Source of the DNA: Siphonodentalium dalli | Lineage: Eukaryota > Mollusca > Scaphopoda > Gadilida > Siphonodentaliidae | Assembly: GCA_032622095.1 (NCBI GenBank) | Contig: CP136062.1 | Coordinates: 142,244,351-142,308,350 of the forward strand | DNA: 64,000 nucleotides | Reading direction: 5' to 3' | Shown: positions 23,212-34,790 of the stretch, one piece after another | Layout of the letters: each line of letters opens with the position of its first letter | Numbering within the stretch: the first letter of the stretch is position 1 | Translations under genes and position numbers: made by a program | Notes under the pieces: generated by a model | The model's database searches: none | What the model saw: the letters and a program-made list of their open reading frames with translations, nothing else | Told to the model about the DNA's origin: nothing

Positions 23212-24530
23212 CTCATGATCGGTTCCTGGTCTGTCACTGATCTTTTCCGGATATGTGTTTTGTCCCTGATCTGTGTCTTGTTCCTGATCTGTGTCCTGTT
23301 TATGATCTGTTCCTATATGTGTCTTGTTCCTGATCTGTGTCTTGTTCCTGATATGTTCCTGATCTGTGTCTTGTTCCTGATCTGTCTTGTTCCTGATCTG
23401 TTCCTGGTCTGTGTCTTGTTCTTGATATGTTCCTGATCTCTGTCTTGTTCCTGAGCTCTGTCTTGTTCCTGATATGTTCCTGGTCTGTGTCTTGTTCCTG
23501 ATATGTTCCTGATCTGTGACTTGTTCCTGATCTGTGTCTTGTTCCTGATCTGTTCCCGATCTCTGTCTTGTTCCTGGTCTGTTCCTGGTCTGTGTCTTGT
23601 TCCTGATCTGGGTCTTGTTCCTGCTCTGTCCCTGGTCTGTTCCTGATCTGTTTCTGGTCTGCTCCTGGTCTGCGTCTGTTCCTGATCTGTTCATGGTCTG
23701 TGTTTTGTTCCTGATCTGTTTCTGATATGTCCCTAGTCTGTTCCTTGTGTTTTCCTGGTCTCTATCCGTACCTGGTCCGTTTCTGATCAGTTTCTGATAT
23801 GTTCCTGGTCTCTGTCTGTTCCTGGTCTGTGTCTGTACCTGGTATGCGTCTGTTATTGGTCTGTTCCTTGTCTGTGTCTGTTCCTGGTATGTGTCTGTAC
23901 CTGGTATGTGTCTGTCACTGGTAGGTTCCTTGTCTCTGTCTGTTCCTGATCTGTGTCTTGTTCCTGATATGTTCCTGATCTCTGTCTTGTTCCTGATATG
24001 TTCCTGGTCTGTGTCTTGTTCCTGATATGTTCCTGGTCTGTGTCTTGTTCCTGATATGTTCCTGATCTGTGACTTGTTCCTGATCTGTGTCTTGTTCCTG
24101 ATCTGTTCCTGATCTCTGTCTTGTTCCTGGTCTGTGTCTTGTTCCTGATCTGTGTCTTGTTCCTGATCTGTCCCTGGTCTGTTCCTGATCTGTTCCTGGT
24201 CTGCTCCTGGTCTGCGTCTGTTCCTGATCTGTTCATGGTCTGTGTTTTGTTCCTGATCTGTTCCTTGTGTTTTCCTGGTCTCTATCTGTACCTGGTATGC
24301 GTCTGTTATTGGTCTGTTCCTTGTCTGTGTCTGTTCCTGGTATGTGTCTGTACCTGGTATGTGTCTGTTACTGGTCGGTTCCTTGTCTCTGTCTGTTCCT
24401 GGTCTGTGTCTGTACCTGTTATGCGTCTGTTATATACTGGTATGTTCCTTGTCTGTGTCTATTCCTGGTCTATGCCTGTACCTGTTATGCGTCTGTTACT
24501 GGTCTGTTCCTGTTCTATGTCTGATTCTGA
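23212..24530. repeat. Degenerate minisatellite, TGTTCCTGATC(TG)TGTCT unit
   Basis: A 1.3-kb array of 12-24 base units built from GTTCCTGATCTG and GTGTCTTGTTCC. A higher-order copy is visible: 23212-23720 and about 23940-24255 run through the same series of variants. Translation on the minus strand yields DQEQDTDQEQ and RNKTQ peptides, on the plus strand VPDLCLV and SVPGL peptides. Both are consequences of the array. Confidence 0.88.
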
Positions 24531-24539
24531 CACTGGTTT

Positions 24540-25690
24540 TGAGTCCCGAGTCGATGAACATTTGAAATATGCTGATCTGGAGCGTCGCCACTTATGTATG
24601 AGTAAAGAAAACTTGTTTGTGTATATATTACGAGCTATAGTGAGCACGGAGTACCTCTTGTCGAGCCAGTGCATTGACATTCAAATACATTCTATAGAAT
24701 GAGAATTTGTGCACAAACTTTTCGAGGCGGCGAACAATTGATGGGAGTTCCCACACATGTAGATACATCTATAATGTAAATTTGTCCGCGAACTTTATAC
24801 GAGAAAAAGAGGTATTCGTAACAGTGTTTTTCACATGCAATACATATTATATCGATTGCAAAATTTAATTAGTTCACGAACATAACTAGGCAACGAATCC
24901 GTTGTGCCAATCACAGCCTGCACATACAATATTCATCTTTCAACCGATAATTTGCCTGCGAACATTACGAATACATAAGGTATAGATATGTCCACGAACG
25001 AGTCAACGAATTATTCTTAGTTAGGCAAATATGGTCGATTAATTATAACTGCGTTGTTAGATCTCCGCAGTTTTGAACCAGGAACCAGTTTATTCAACAC
25101 GAGGCATGGAATAAGCGAGAATTCAAAGACAGAAGAGTCATATATCAACAATGGCAGACGGCAGCTTATATATAGCAATGATCATTCACTGAGCATGTAT
25201 ATCTACATTGATATAGATACATGTATATCTACATCGAGACAGACAAATAGATTTATTTGTACAAATAAAATAACCACAACAATATAAATTTAAATTAAAG
25301 ATACAGAATTATACTATTACTGAGATGAATATTATTAAAATGTACTTCTGCTTCAATAAAGTAGAAACTTAGACAGTTGCTCTCTGATTTTCTACATTAG
25401 CTGCATGGTCACTGCAACAACTGAACCATGCACCGTCCGATCCTTAGTAACTTGACACTATAATTTGCCACACTGAGCCAGTACAGACAAATAACAGAAC
25501 ATCTACATGGATGTAACACATATTGCTACACAGATTACATTTCCACCACATTCTACATTTTTTGAATATATATCACATGATTAACGGGGTGCTCACATAT
25601 TGGCAGGCGATGTTCGATAACTTCGATTACTTACCAAACCAAACGGGGACCAACATACGCAATTAGCGTTGATCGATATATCTAATTAAT
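24540..25690. other. Unannotated stretch
   Basis: No recognisable gene. Scattered GCGAACTTTAC/GCGAACATTACG-like motifs near 24720-24970 suggest an old repeat. Confidence 0.4.
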
Positions 25691-25753
25691 ACTGGGCCTA
25701 TATGGTGCGGACGAAGCGGAGTGATCGGGCCACGGCGACTGTGCGGTGATTAG

Positions 25754-25875
25754 CTGACACCGAAGCGTCGATACTGACAATCAACCGGGCGATATTCAGT
25801 CGATTCGCGCGAGAACTCATCGACGCCCCGTCCCTCGCGGGTGATGTCGCGATGTTGTTGACATTCGAACCGACG
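25754..25875 (+). CDS. Candidate internal exon, CpG-rich, gene unknown
   Basis: This is the most GC- and CpG-rich patch in its neighbourhood. An AG at 25752-25753 could be an acceptor, and a textbook donor GTGAGC follows ACG at 25876. The frame that ends ...GDVAMLLTFEPT is open over the whole interval (about 40 codons, including RFARELIDAPSLAG) and closes upstream of the AG. The acceptor lacks a good pyrimidine tract. No family recognised. It could instead be a 5' untranslated exon or CpG-rich promoter DNA. Confidence 0.3.
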
Positions 25876-26374
25876 GTGAGCTTGAATTCTGACCATTCTG
25901 CGTGCGTTTATACGAAATTGCGACTGCTAACTCTAAATTTATCTCTCGTGTGTTATGGTACTTCCATACGCTGCCAAGTTTGCACGGTGTGTTTTACAGG
26001 CTTTTACTCATAGAAACCCCTATGGTGCCAGAATATGAAAAGCAATATGTATGCCATTTGTCATTTTTACCCAATTTTGTTTATGATAAAATGTAACACG
26101 TATTGTGCAGAATTTAACACATTCGTTCTAAGAGTGTATAATATGACATAGAAAATATCATTTGTTGTGTCTCATGTAAAATAAGATTTGTGGATGATAT
26201 ACGTAAGGGTTAGAGCATAAGAATAGTTCTTTACTAGAACTACTAGTATTCGCATGCTCTGACTGACTTAGATCACAATTGACCGCACACTCTGGGGTGT
26301 TAATTTCTTTTTTGGAGCACAAGCTCATTGTTACACCGTCGCAATATGGATCACTGAAGTCAATGGTGTACCAT

Positions 26375-26665
26375 AGACGACAGTGTTAACGTTTCAGTCA
26401 AATTCGCAGAATTGAAGCCTGAGGGCCACTCCAGTGATGTTTACCCAGTTAGATTGACACCAGCTTATCGTGAAAATGCAAGAAAAACCATAGGTCATGT
26501 GTTTACTATTTTAAATAAATAACCCAAGTGTGCGACAGGGCTATCCTGCAGCAACATTTTACCTGGAAAAAACCCAGATCAACTGCAGATTTGTTAAATA
26601 AATTTCCCACTCATAAAAATCCATTCCCCCATTAATTTACCAGTTTAAATTATTACGCGCGCGCC
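26375..26665 (+). repeat. Dispersed repeat C, copy 1
   Basis: It shares AGACGACAGTGTTAACGTTT, GCCACTCCAGTGATGTTTAC, GAAAATGCAAGAAAAA and AAAATCCATTCCCCCATTAA with 32640-33060 plus 33725-33770. This copy is uninterrupted and shows what was inserted in the other. Confidence 0.75.
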
Positions 26666-27063
26666 GCGTGTATACTGTTGTACACATTCTAGATAGCTAT
26701 GGTTCGCTGGGCGTTTTATTTATAGATAATGTTTTTTTTTTCCGGTTTAAAAGTCGAACTCCGCGACCAGGAGGCCGAGTCCGGTAAAAGGTGTAGTTGG
26801 GAATTTCAATTTCGTTTATTGTCCTTTACATTATTATGTCAATAATGTTGATTTTTATAGATATTTTTCGTTTTGCAGCCCACTGATGGTTCTGGTCGGA
26901 GACGACCGAGTCGGCCGCCGGTTCGTTAATTAGGTGCTGGTTGTTATTGTTATTTTATCGGAATTCTGAGTTGGTCATTTGCGAAACCAATATATTTTAT
27001 ATTATATAATTACAATCATTGGTATATAATATATGATCTTGGGCGCGTTACCATTTCTGACTA

Positions 27064-27237
27064 TGGTTTTTTCTTGTTTATATATGATGTACAAATCAAA
27101 TAAACAAAATTTCATCCTGTAATAACGCACCATGTGCACATGCACCAGATGAAGGCATTCTTCAGTTACATTCACCTGTAGTGAACGGTGTACTCGCTCC
27201 CGACTCTGGAACACATTTTAGCTCCCTGATTCCTATA
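27064..27237 (+). repeat. Dispersed repeat T, copy 1
   Basis: TTTCTTGTTTATATATGATG, GGCATTCTTCAGTTAC and CCCGACTCTGGAACACATTT are shared with 37051-37225 in the same orientation. Confidence 0.75.
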
Positions 27238-27316
27238 ATGTAGACATTGAATTGTGAGTCTCCATGTGCACCGAGAGACCGTCCATCGGTTGGACAGTGC
27301 GGTTGTTGTAAACAGG

Positions 27317-27690
27317 CTATTGTGTGTTGTACACTGAACTTCGTACTGCGTTATACTGCTCTGTATTGATTGCAGCCTCTACAAAGTGAGCATGAGCTGT
27401 CTCAGACAGAGGTGCGGACAGGCCGAGTAGATCACGCAATAAGTCAATGGAGGTTATCACGTAAATGAAGTCATCAATCACATTGATGTGGCCGCTGAAG
27501 AAAACAATGTATTCTTTGTCGACGAGGCCGAAGAAAACATCAACTCCTTTGATGACCGCGCATATCAATTAGGTGTACTCGATCACTCCTCGGATGACGT
27601 TCCAGGCATAATCAGATTGATCCGGTTGTTCTGTGAGTACATTAACATCGAACTACGACACCAGGTCTTTCTCACCTTGATGAAATTAGT
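27317..27690. other. Open region of unclear coding status
   Basis: Both strands stay open over 250 bases: plus from 27488 (FVDEAEENINSFDDRAYQLG) and minus from 27568 (GVDVFFGLVDKEYIVFFSGH). GTGAGT at 27634 could be a donor on the plus strand. No family recognised on either strand. The right edge is the TTAA of the MITE at 27697. Confidence 0.25.
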
Positions 27691-27696
27691 GATTAA

Positions 27697-28086
27697 CCCT
27701 TTACCCAACAAACCGGCCAAAACCGGCCAAATAAAGCTTCAACAGCCTAAAATATCTTCGGTCTGTCTCAATAGAACCATACAAATATGGATATCATTGG
27801 AACCGGCTCCTTGACCACATTGTGATAGTTACAGTTATGCCCTGTGCCAATGCATTCTCTTATATATGCGAGTCGACCATAGGTCGCCTCGCATATATAA
27901 GAGAATGCATTGGCCTAAAAAATCTTTTTTTAACACTTTTTACCATTTTTTCTTACATTCTTTAACAATTTTATAATTTTTAATGTGTTAAGCCAATGCA
28001 TTCTCTTAGATATGCGAGGCGACCTATGGTCGACTCGCATATATAAGAGAATGCATTGGCACAGGGCCCTTCTGTTTGGTAAAGGG
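27697..28086 (+). mobile_element. Double-palindrome TTAA MITE (subfamily a), intact
   Basis: TTAA flanks both ends (27693-27696, 28087-28090). The ends are CCCTTTACCCAACA and the inverted GGTAAAGGG; TTAA with CCC/GGG ends is the piggyBac signature. Two 69-base palindromes sit inside (27846-27914 and 27992-28060), each with arms beginning GCCAATGCATTCTCT, and each the reverse complement of the other. No coding potential. Confidence 0.9.
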
Positions 28087-28208
28087 TTAAAAGGCATCTA
28101 CTGTTGAAGGATTGTTCAAGTATCTAGCAAGTTGATAATGTGGACTTTTTTATATGACGATGCGAAAGAGCCCCATAGTATATTCAAGGAAGCATGACGA
28201 GCATTAAC

Positions 28209-28786
28209 TTAAAGATGCATAATCCGAATTAACGATAACAGTTGGAAATTTCTACCATGACTGTCCTGATACAACATATACGTTGGAAAATTCAGACCAA
28301 CACTAATTATAAATTGTTCACATTGTTTCAATTTCCAACCAATAGTTAGTGTGAGATTTGTTCTTTTTAGGCCAAACACGAATATTTTCCAACTTTCGGT
28401 CAATGTTATGACTAAAATGGTCATAAGTTTTCCAGGAAATTTCCACCATAGGGTGTATAGGGTGTTGGCTTGAGAATCGAAGTGCACGTCACCATGCAAT
28501 GTCACTTACGTTAATTTACGTAGCCAGTTGTTTGTATTTAGCAATTTTAGTCTCAACGTGTTTCTGAACCCTTTTATCGCGGTACGTATAACTTCTCCCC
28601 GGTTGATCGCGGCAGACCAATACATATCGGCCCCGATATGTCGTAAGGTTTGAAATTCAACGGTGAGCAACGTCATTCATTATTTAATTACCAGCAAGAG
28701 GATTAATGGCTGTGCAATTTATGTCACCCAATTTCACAGTCATATATTTTTGTCGTATATATGCACATATATGTGGGGTTGTTTAA
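28209..28786. repeat. Possible TTAA element end and diverged dispersed repeat
   Basis: TTAAAGATGCATAATCCGAA at 28209 matches, inverted, the right end of the MITE at 28787-29231. The interval 28290-28400 shares CAACCA...TTTGTT(C/G)TTTTTAG segments with 44000-44110. The piece from 28209 to 29235 may be one larger composite element. Confidence 0.4.
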
Positions 28787-29231
28787 AGGTACTCAATCCG
28801 ATTCGATGGTCCCCATATAATCAGATTCCGACAAAAAAAATTGAAATGCCGCTTCAGTTATCAGAATCGATTAATGGCCCAAACATAATGCTAACCACAG
28901 TCAGCTAAACTATGAAATTGCCCAAAACGTGTTATTTATCAACATTTTGTTCAACGAAATATGGCCGGATTTTAAAATTTTAAAATTTCAAAGCCACTTG
29001 ATTTTAGAGTTATCCATCTTCATCCGCAATTTGGTCCGTGGCCGTCGGTTTGACTACTTTTTACCAGGCCACAAATAAGTACACATCTGGAGAAATAAAA
29101 AATTTCAAAAATCGATATCTGATCACTCTGAGCTTTGATGGGTGGGTTCCTCGACTAGAATCAAGTATTTACCCCCCCCCCCCCCAGCCAAATAAATAGT
29201 AATTTGGGAGCGTTATTCGGATTATCCATCT
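28787..29231 (+). mobile_element. TTAA MITE family 5, copy 1 (about 445 bp)
   Basis: It is flanked by TTAA at 28783-28786 and 29232-29235. Left end AGGTACTCAATCCGAT, right end ATTCGGATTATCCATCT. The body matches 63173-63629 (TTATTTATCAACATTTTGTT, GAGTTATCCATCTTCATCCG). Confidence 0.85.
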
Positions 29232-29712
29232 TTAATATGTTTCATTGCGTCGCTCGGGCAAATTTATCACGATTAGAACATTCAGCCCATTCAGAAGATG
29301 TGCGCGACATGATGAACAACAACGCACAACAACAATAATCTTTGGCTAGAACATCTCTGCAAGCCATCATCACATGTCTTCATGTTATATTGAGGTATGT
29401 GTGTATCTTCGGATATATTAGACAGATACTGTATATGAATGCTGCCGTACCTAAACATGTGAGAAACATATACATTCAATCAGGCTGAATTAGGAGGATA
29501 AAATGAATTTTTGAACTGCTGTTTGAACCCAAAAACCTGCGTGGAAAACAAATCCTGACCCCCCCCCCCCCCCGCCTGACCTAAAGGGGTGGAAATGTAA
29601 TTTGTCGGAATTCCACATGCATTGGACACCCGTATGGAGACTCACTAGCCACGTCCCTGTCCCGCCTATATTAATTTGATTGTCCAACTTCAGATTCCCT
29701 ACAGTATCAACC

Positions 29713-29925
29713 ATGTGACCTACAGACAACGGAGCAATGGAAGTGCCCTCGTAAATCCAGAACGAACAGACAAAACCGTGCTATCACCAGGCATACCGTT
29801 GTCTCCCTTGATTCGCTCAATTTAGATTTCAAGAAAAGATACCGAAAGTGACCGAGTATAAAACTGTTTTTCTGATCAATACTGATAGTAAACATGGTTT
29901 TTAGAATCGGCGACAAGTGGCTGGT
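29713..29925 (+). repeat. Dispersed repeat A, copy 1
   Basis: It shares GATTCGCTCAATTTAGATT, CTGATCAATAC(A/T)GATAGTAA and GTGGCTGGTA with 31833-32043. Old copies, roughly 80 percent identical by eye. Confidence 0.75.
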
Positions 29926-30069
29926 AAAAAAAAAACGTCGAACACTATCAACTATAGCAAGGGAAATTGGACAAAGATATTAGTGAACAAGGCTAAGATG
30001 ATTGCCACGCAGAAACACCGATCGAGTTGGAAACATGGACACTTCTCCCACCAGTGGCAAATCATACTA

Positions 30070-31060
30070 CCTTACTCGTATTTAAATTCGCGCAGTATTA
30101 TTTTTCGCTCAGTTTTAAATTCGCGCACTTTGAATTCGCGTACCCAGCTGCGCGAATTCAAAAATGACAAAAATATTTTGGAAAAAATCTGATGGCAGTT
30201 TCGGTTCTCAGTTATTCATGTGTATATATATACATGATAATCTCGAATCAAATTTACAGCGAATAGAGTAATACAAATTATGTGTCATAATTATGTTGCA
30301 AATAGTGGTGTTTATGATGCAAATGATCATTCTGATAATCATGTATAACACACATTTATGGAAATTATGGAATTGAACTCGAAAGAAGTAAAACCACAAC
30401 AGCACGTATGCGCCGCAATTGCGTGTATTTTAAATAACTCCCACTGTTTTAACATGGTGTCACCCTAGCACACCCCATGGTTTTGAATGCGGAGACATGC
30501 TTTCGTGCACCTTCAGCCAGGAATGTGTGTATTACCTGCATGGGGAATGTATCATTCTACTAATATAACCGAAAATTCAAATGAATCGACCATACCACTC
30601 CATAGAACACATCGTCTGAACTATGCTCAATTGTAAATATTTACACTTCAATTCGGGACGCAACAATCGGCGATAAACTAACGCAAACGATTTCGCCATC
30701 TATAGAGTCAGTGCATTTAATTAATATATATGGATGACGGTGTGTGTTGTCAATTTGGGTTAATATTCGTAAAATAACTACTCTGAGCAAGATTATTCTC
30801 CATATCTATTTGATCACCCTACCGGAGTGTTTCACATCACTTTAACATGATGTATCGCTTCACATGTACATATGAATAATGCCGTTGAGATTGGTTGCCC
30901 GCATGTAGATATATTGTGTCTATTACATGTAGCTATATATCTAAAATAACCCTCTTAGTTTCCCTATTGTTTGGTATATAAACTTACGAGTCGTACTATT
31001 TTTCAGTCAGTTTTAAATTCGCGCACCGATGGTAATGCGCGAATTTAAATACGAGTAAGG
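30070..31060. mobile_element. TA-flanked DNA element with 25-bp terminal inverted repeats
   Basis: The left end CCTTACTCGTATTTAAATTC (continuing GCGCA) is perfectly matched in reverse complement at 31036-31060. TA lies outside each end. Subterminal TTTAAATTCGCGCAC boxes occur near both ends in the same orientation. No transposase reading frame. A Tc1/mariner-type TA duplication fits. A TTAA MITE is nested at 30548-30841. Confidence 0.8.
30548..30841 (-). mobile_element. TTAA MITE family 2, short form
   Basis: The right side ends GTGTTTCACATCACT-TTAA (TTAA 30842-30845). The other boundary falls at ATCATTCTACTA, where the 58038 copy also begins, so this may be a distinct short variant and not a random truncation. 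Confidence 0.8.
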
Positions 31061-31832
31061 TATGCAAGCAAGACTTAAAGTCTGTATAGTATAGATGGTG
31101 CTGGGGGAGGGAAGTGACCGTTGCACATCGGGGGAATTTGTGCGACCATCATTTTCTTATGGGAAAATTACTCTAGTTTTCGAATTCAGAGGGCACCGAG
31201 CCGAAAGAGTTGACAGAATATAGATTTTCGCAATGTGTCATAGGGTACCCAACCGAATTTTTTTTACATATTTTCAGCAGTTGACAGGCAATATATAGAA
31301 CACTGGTTCGTTAACCGCGGGCATCAACATGGGAAAGATTGCACACTTATGGGGCAAATGTCGATACTTCGTCCGATTCAACATCGTTTTCTGCTTTCGT
31401 TCTGCTTTCACGACGTCATGGTCAAGAATGTAACATGAAGCGTAAAAAAAATCATGGAGATTCATACAAAGTGTCATGAGCAACTCTCTACATATATACC
31501 ATATGCACCAACTGCTTCCAAGTCATGTATTTTTGGAAATGCATGGTAGGCTAGTTCATACATAATGATGTTCATTTACCTACATTATATCTTTCCAAGT
31601 TGTGAAATAATAGACAAAAACTTAACCCTCCCTAATTTCTCAAATAAACCCATGCACATAATGGCGTCCATGCGGGTTGTTGTCCAAAAATAAATTAATG
31701 CAGTCTATACTATATTATTAACCTTTAATTTGGCTGTTGAAAAACATGTGCCGCTTTGATTAACACAAACAATATTTCAAACAATTTTGGTTATTTGACA
31801 GCACAGTGTGTTAATCTGCCAAAATCAAAAGT

Positions 31833-32043
31833 GACATACAGACAACAGAGCAATGAACGCTGGGAATCTGGAACGGAAAGACAAAACCATTTTACTGGCA
31901 AGCATAGCGTTGTCTCCTCGATTCGCTCAATTTAGATTCCGAGAACAAGATACCGAAAATGACCAAGGATAAAAGTATAGTTCTCTGATCAATACAGATA
32001 GTAAACATGGTATGCGGTATCGACGACCAGTGGCTGGTACATT
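31833..32043 (+). repeat. Dispersed repeat A, copy 2
   Basis: Partner of 29713-29925; directly precedes repeats P and C on this side. Confidence 0.75.
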
Positions 32044-32159
32044 CCAATAGATAAAGCATCAAATAGTATCAATTACGAGGGAAAATCGAACGAGGCAAGT
32101 TAATAAAATAATTCTAGTTATTTATCGCCGCACCTCGCTCCCAGAAGTAATGGCCGATG

Positions 32160-32520
32160 ACTGGTCGACTCTGATATTTATGGGGCCATTTCTACAAATG
32201 CCGTTATACGTCATATTAATATAATTCTACTGGGAACCACAAATAGTCAGGCGATCCACGGACGTGGAAGATGAACTAGCTGGCCACGGGTAATGTGTGC
32301 TGGCTGCCATAAAGTGCGTGTCGTTATATGTTGCCATGTGTGTTGTCTAGTATTAAAACCGCAATGGCATCTTGTTATATTGTATATATACAATCGCATA
32401 GACACAAATAAACGTTCCAATCCATCTCACATGCAGTATTTTATCAAGCACAATGAAGAACACTAATAGACAGCTTTGTGCTGGGAGTGCCATAATTATG
32501 TCAAGATCAGTACCGTGATG
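32160..32520 (-). pseudogene. Degenerate copy of the candidate secreted-peptide locus
   Basis: It aligns along its length with 37677-38050. On the minus strand an aligned ATG is followed by ALPAQSCLLVFFIVL, which keeps a hydrophobic leader like that of the other copy (KCLIVFLVVFAIS). The frame then shows in-frame stops. The Cys residues of the partner are mostly lost. Confidence 0.4.
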
Positions 32521-32639
32521 GCTCAGCGCATGGGTATATAATTATATACACCGTATTACATATAGGACGTTATCAGCCACCAGGAGAGGGCAGGTCATGT
32601 TCGAATAACTATAGGAATCACTGAACTAAATGGTTTCTC

Positions 32640-33060
32640 ATAGACGACAGTGTTAACGTTTCAGCCAAATTCACCGAATTAAAGCCTGCCGGCCACTCCA
32701 GTGATGTTTACCCGGCTAGAATTATCCTAGACGCCACATCCGTCGCGTCTAGAATTATCCGTCATATATGTAATTGTCATGTGTTTATTTGGATGAGAGA
32801 ATAAAGCATACCCGTGACACCAGCTAATCACGAAAACGGATGTGGCGTCTAGAATTACCCGTCATATATTTAATTGCCATGTGTTTATTTGGATGAGAGA
32901 ATAAAGCATACCAGTGACCAGCTGATCACGAAAATGCAAGAAAAATCATAGGTCGTGTGTTTACTTTTTAAAATAAATCATCAAGTGCACGACATGGCTA
33001 TCCCGCAGCCAAATTTTACCTGGAAAAACCCAGAACTACAGCAGCTAGATAAATAATTTT
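32640..33060 (+). repeat. Dispersed repeat C, copy 2, with internal duplication
   Basis: It matches 26375-26600 but carries an extra tandem pair (about 32750-32848 and 32849-32940) sharing GTGTTTATTTGGATGAGAGA and ATAAAGCATACC. Its right end resumes at 33725-33770 after an insertion. Confidence 0.7.
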
Positions 33061-33722
33061 ATACCATAATTGGCTATGCTACTGTGTGTATAACACCTGT
33101 TTTGTAAATTTCATCTTTACACCCTACTGTGGGTATAACGATTCCTACTATTGGTATAAATTTATACTGTTGTGTAAATGTTTCAACGGCACTTTATGTG
33201 TTAAAAGTTTATACCCATAGTAGAACGACCCGTCATTTGACCTCTGGTGACCTCGCTGTCGAAATTTAGCCCAATGTTTCGTCACGCCCGCTTCGCGAAG
33301 TAAATACACAATTTTTCCGACTCAAAACACACTGAAATGCGATAAGTGGTCTAAACACAGAGATATATACTATCCAATTCCATTTACTGGGTTTACTTGT
33401 CAAAAAATGACACATTAAAGTTAATTTAAAGATGTTTATTCTAGGTGCATGCACCGACAAAGTACACGTTTTATACAGGTCGGCGATAGCTGTTGAAAAT
33501 GTAAACGAAACGCACGTGTTCGTCTGCCTTTCCGTGTTTAAAGCGAACGACGGCTTAATAATTATGGTATAAACAAAATACACAAATAGTAGCCGAGAAT
33601 AAAAAAAATTCACCACTCGTGGAATTGTGGTTTTAACCACTCGCCAAAGGCTCGTGGTTAAAACCACAATACCACTCGTGGTGAAAATTTGTTATTCTCG
33701 GCTACTATGGGTGTATTCTATA
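33060..33722. mobile_element. Insertion within repeat C, with a long hairpin near its right end
   Basis: Comparison with the uninterrupted copy at 26375 shows about 660 extra bases. Within it, GTATAA-rich segments (33063-33225) and the hairpin at 33586-33708 are visible. Ends are not sharply defined. Confidence 0.5.
33586..33708. mobile_element. TA-flanked snap-back MITE (GTAGCCGAGAATAA family)
   Basis: Arms ATAGTAGCCGAGAATAA and TTATTCTCGGCTACTAT pair, followed by AATTTTCACCAC(GA)GTGG and TTGTGGTTTTAACCAC blocks. The loop is about 10 bases. Near-perfect stem of more than 50 bases. Confidence 0.8.
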
Positions 33723-34479
33723 TGTCCCAGTCACAAAAATCCATTCCCCCATTAACTCACCAGTTTAAATTATTTCGGCCAATTTGGCCGTTTACTTCAT
33801 GGCTGCATTTCATCTGACGTCTGTGTCGGGATAATTGATGTGGAGGATTTATGTAAATGTTAGCCCAAACTACATTTCCAAGTAACGATGGTTTTGTTGT
33901 TTATTTTGAGGAATAATACCGCGTCAGATGAATTCAGCCCAAATATGTTAATAGTTGTCGTGTAAAACATTCGGCAGTAGGTTAGCGTTATTTAGTATTT
34001 GTGGATGTCCTTTAACATGGGGAAAATAGACTACTGCGCTTGAACGAACATGTGAATTTGTCGTTTTTAATGTATAGCAACTTGATAATCAATAACAGAG
34101 GCATTCTCTGTCAAATATGGTCGCTCTATTTACGGTATTAATTGCGGAACTTTCTAAAGTAAACTACGCGTAAACGGATACATACGGTAAATTATAGAAG
34201 GTGCCCTAATCGGCCTAATCGCCCCAGGGCCAACTCGCCCCAGTCGACGTGTGTCAATTCGGTACCTACTATAACATGTACCCGAGGCTGAGTCCGATGT
34301 ATACGGGTGTTATATAGCGTTTGGTCCGTTGTTTCTCAATGAATATTATTGAAATTTGGTGTATATGTCCGGGCTGGGACATGGAATACAACAACGTTTG
34401 AATTGTTTTTAAATTTACAAATTTGTTGATTTTATTCATTTTTTTTTCGTTCTGAAAACACACTATAAAGTGTATATAA

Positions 34480-34790
34480 TATAATAACGAACACGAGACA
34501 TACATAATTTATAAACTGTTAACAAAAGATATCAAATTCAATACATGACAAAGATGACTCAGTGGAGTTTATAAAGTGAACATAAAAACATTGAGTAAAG
34601 AATCTTTTTAAGGAATGCAACTTTATTTAATGATAATAAACACATAAATTAAAATAACAAACATGAGACATACATGATTTATAAACTGTTAACAAAAGAT
34701 ATCAAACTCAATACATGACAAAGATGACTCAGTGAAGTTTATAAAGTGAACATAAAAATATTAAGGTAAGAATCTTTTTAAGCATTATTA
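34480..34790 (+). repeat. Tandem direct repeat, about 175-bp period
   Basis: TTTATAAACTGTTAACAAAA, TACATGACAAAGATGACTCA and GTGAACATAAAAA occur twice (about 34480-34615 and 34655-34790), with few differences. The spacer is AT-rich. Confidence 0.85.

Noticed and set aside
23200-24702. Long minus- and plus-strand frames rich in DQEQ or VPDLCLV
   Set aside because: Products of the degenerate minisatellite. No start context, splice signals or known protein.
27846-28060. Spaced palindromic repeats resembling a CRISPR array
   Set aside because: Only two palindromes per element, inverted relative to each other, inside a TTAA-flanked MITE in animal DNA. No cas genes.
33266-33667. 133-codon minus-strand frame
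   Set aside because: Runs into the hairpin MITE at 33586-33708 and has no recognisable domain.
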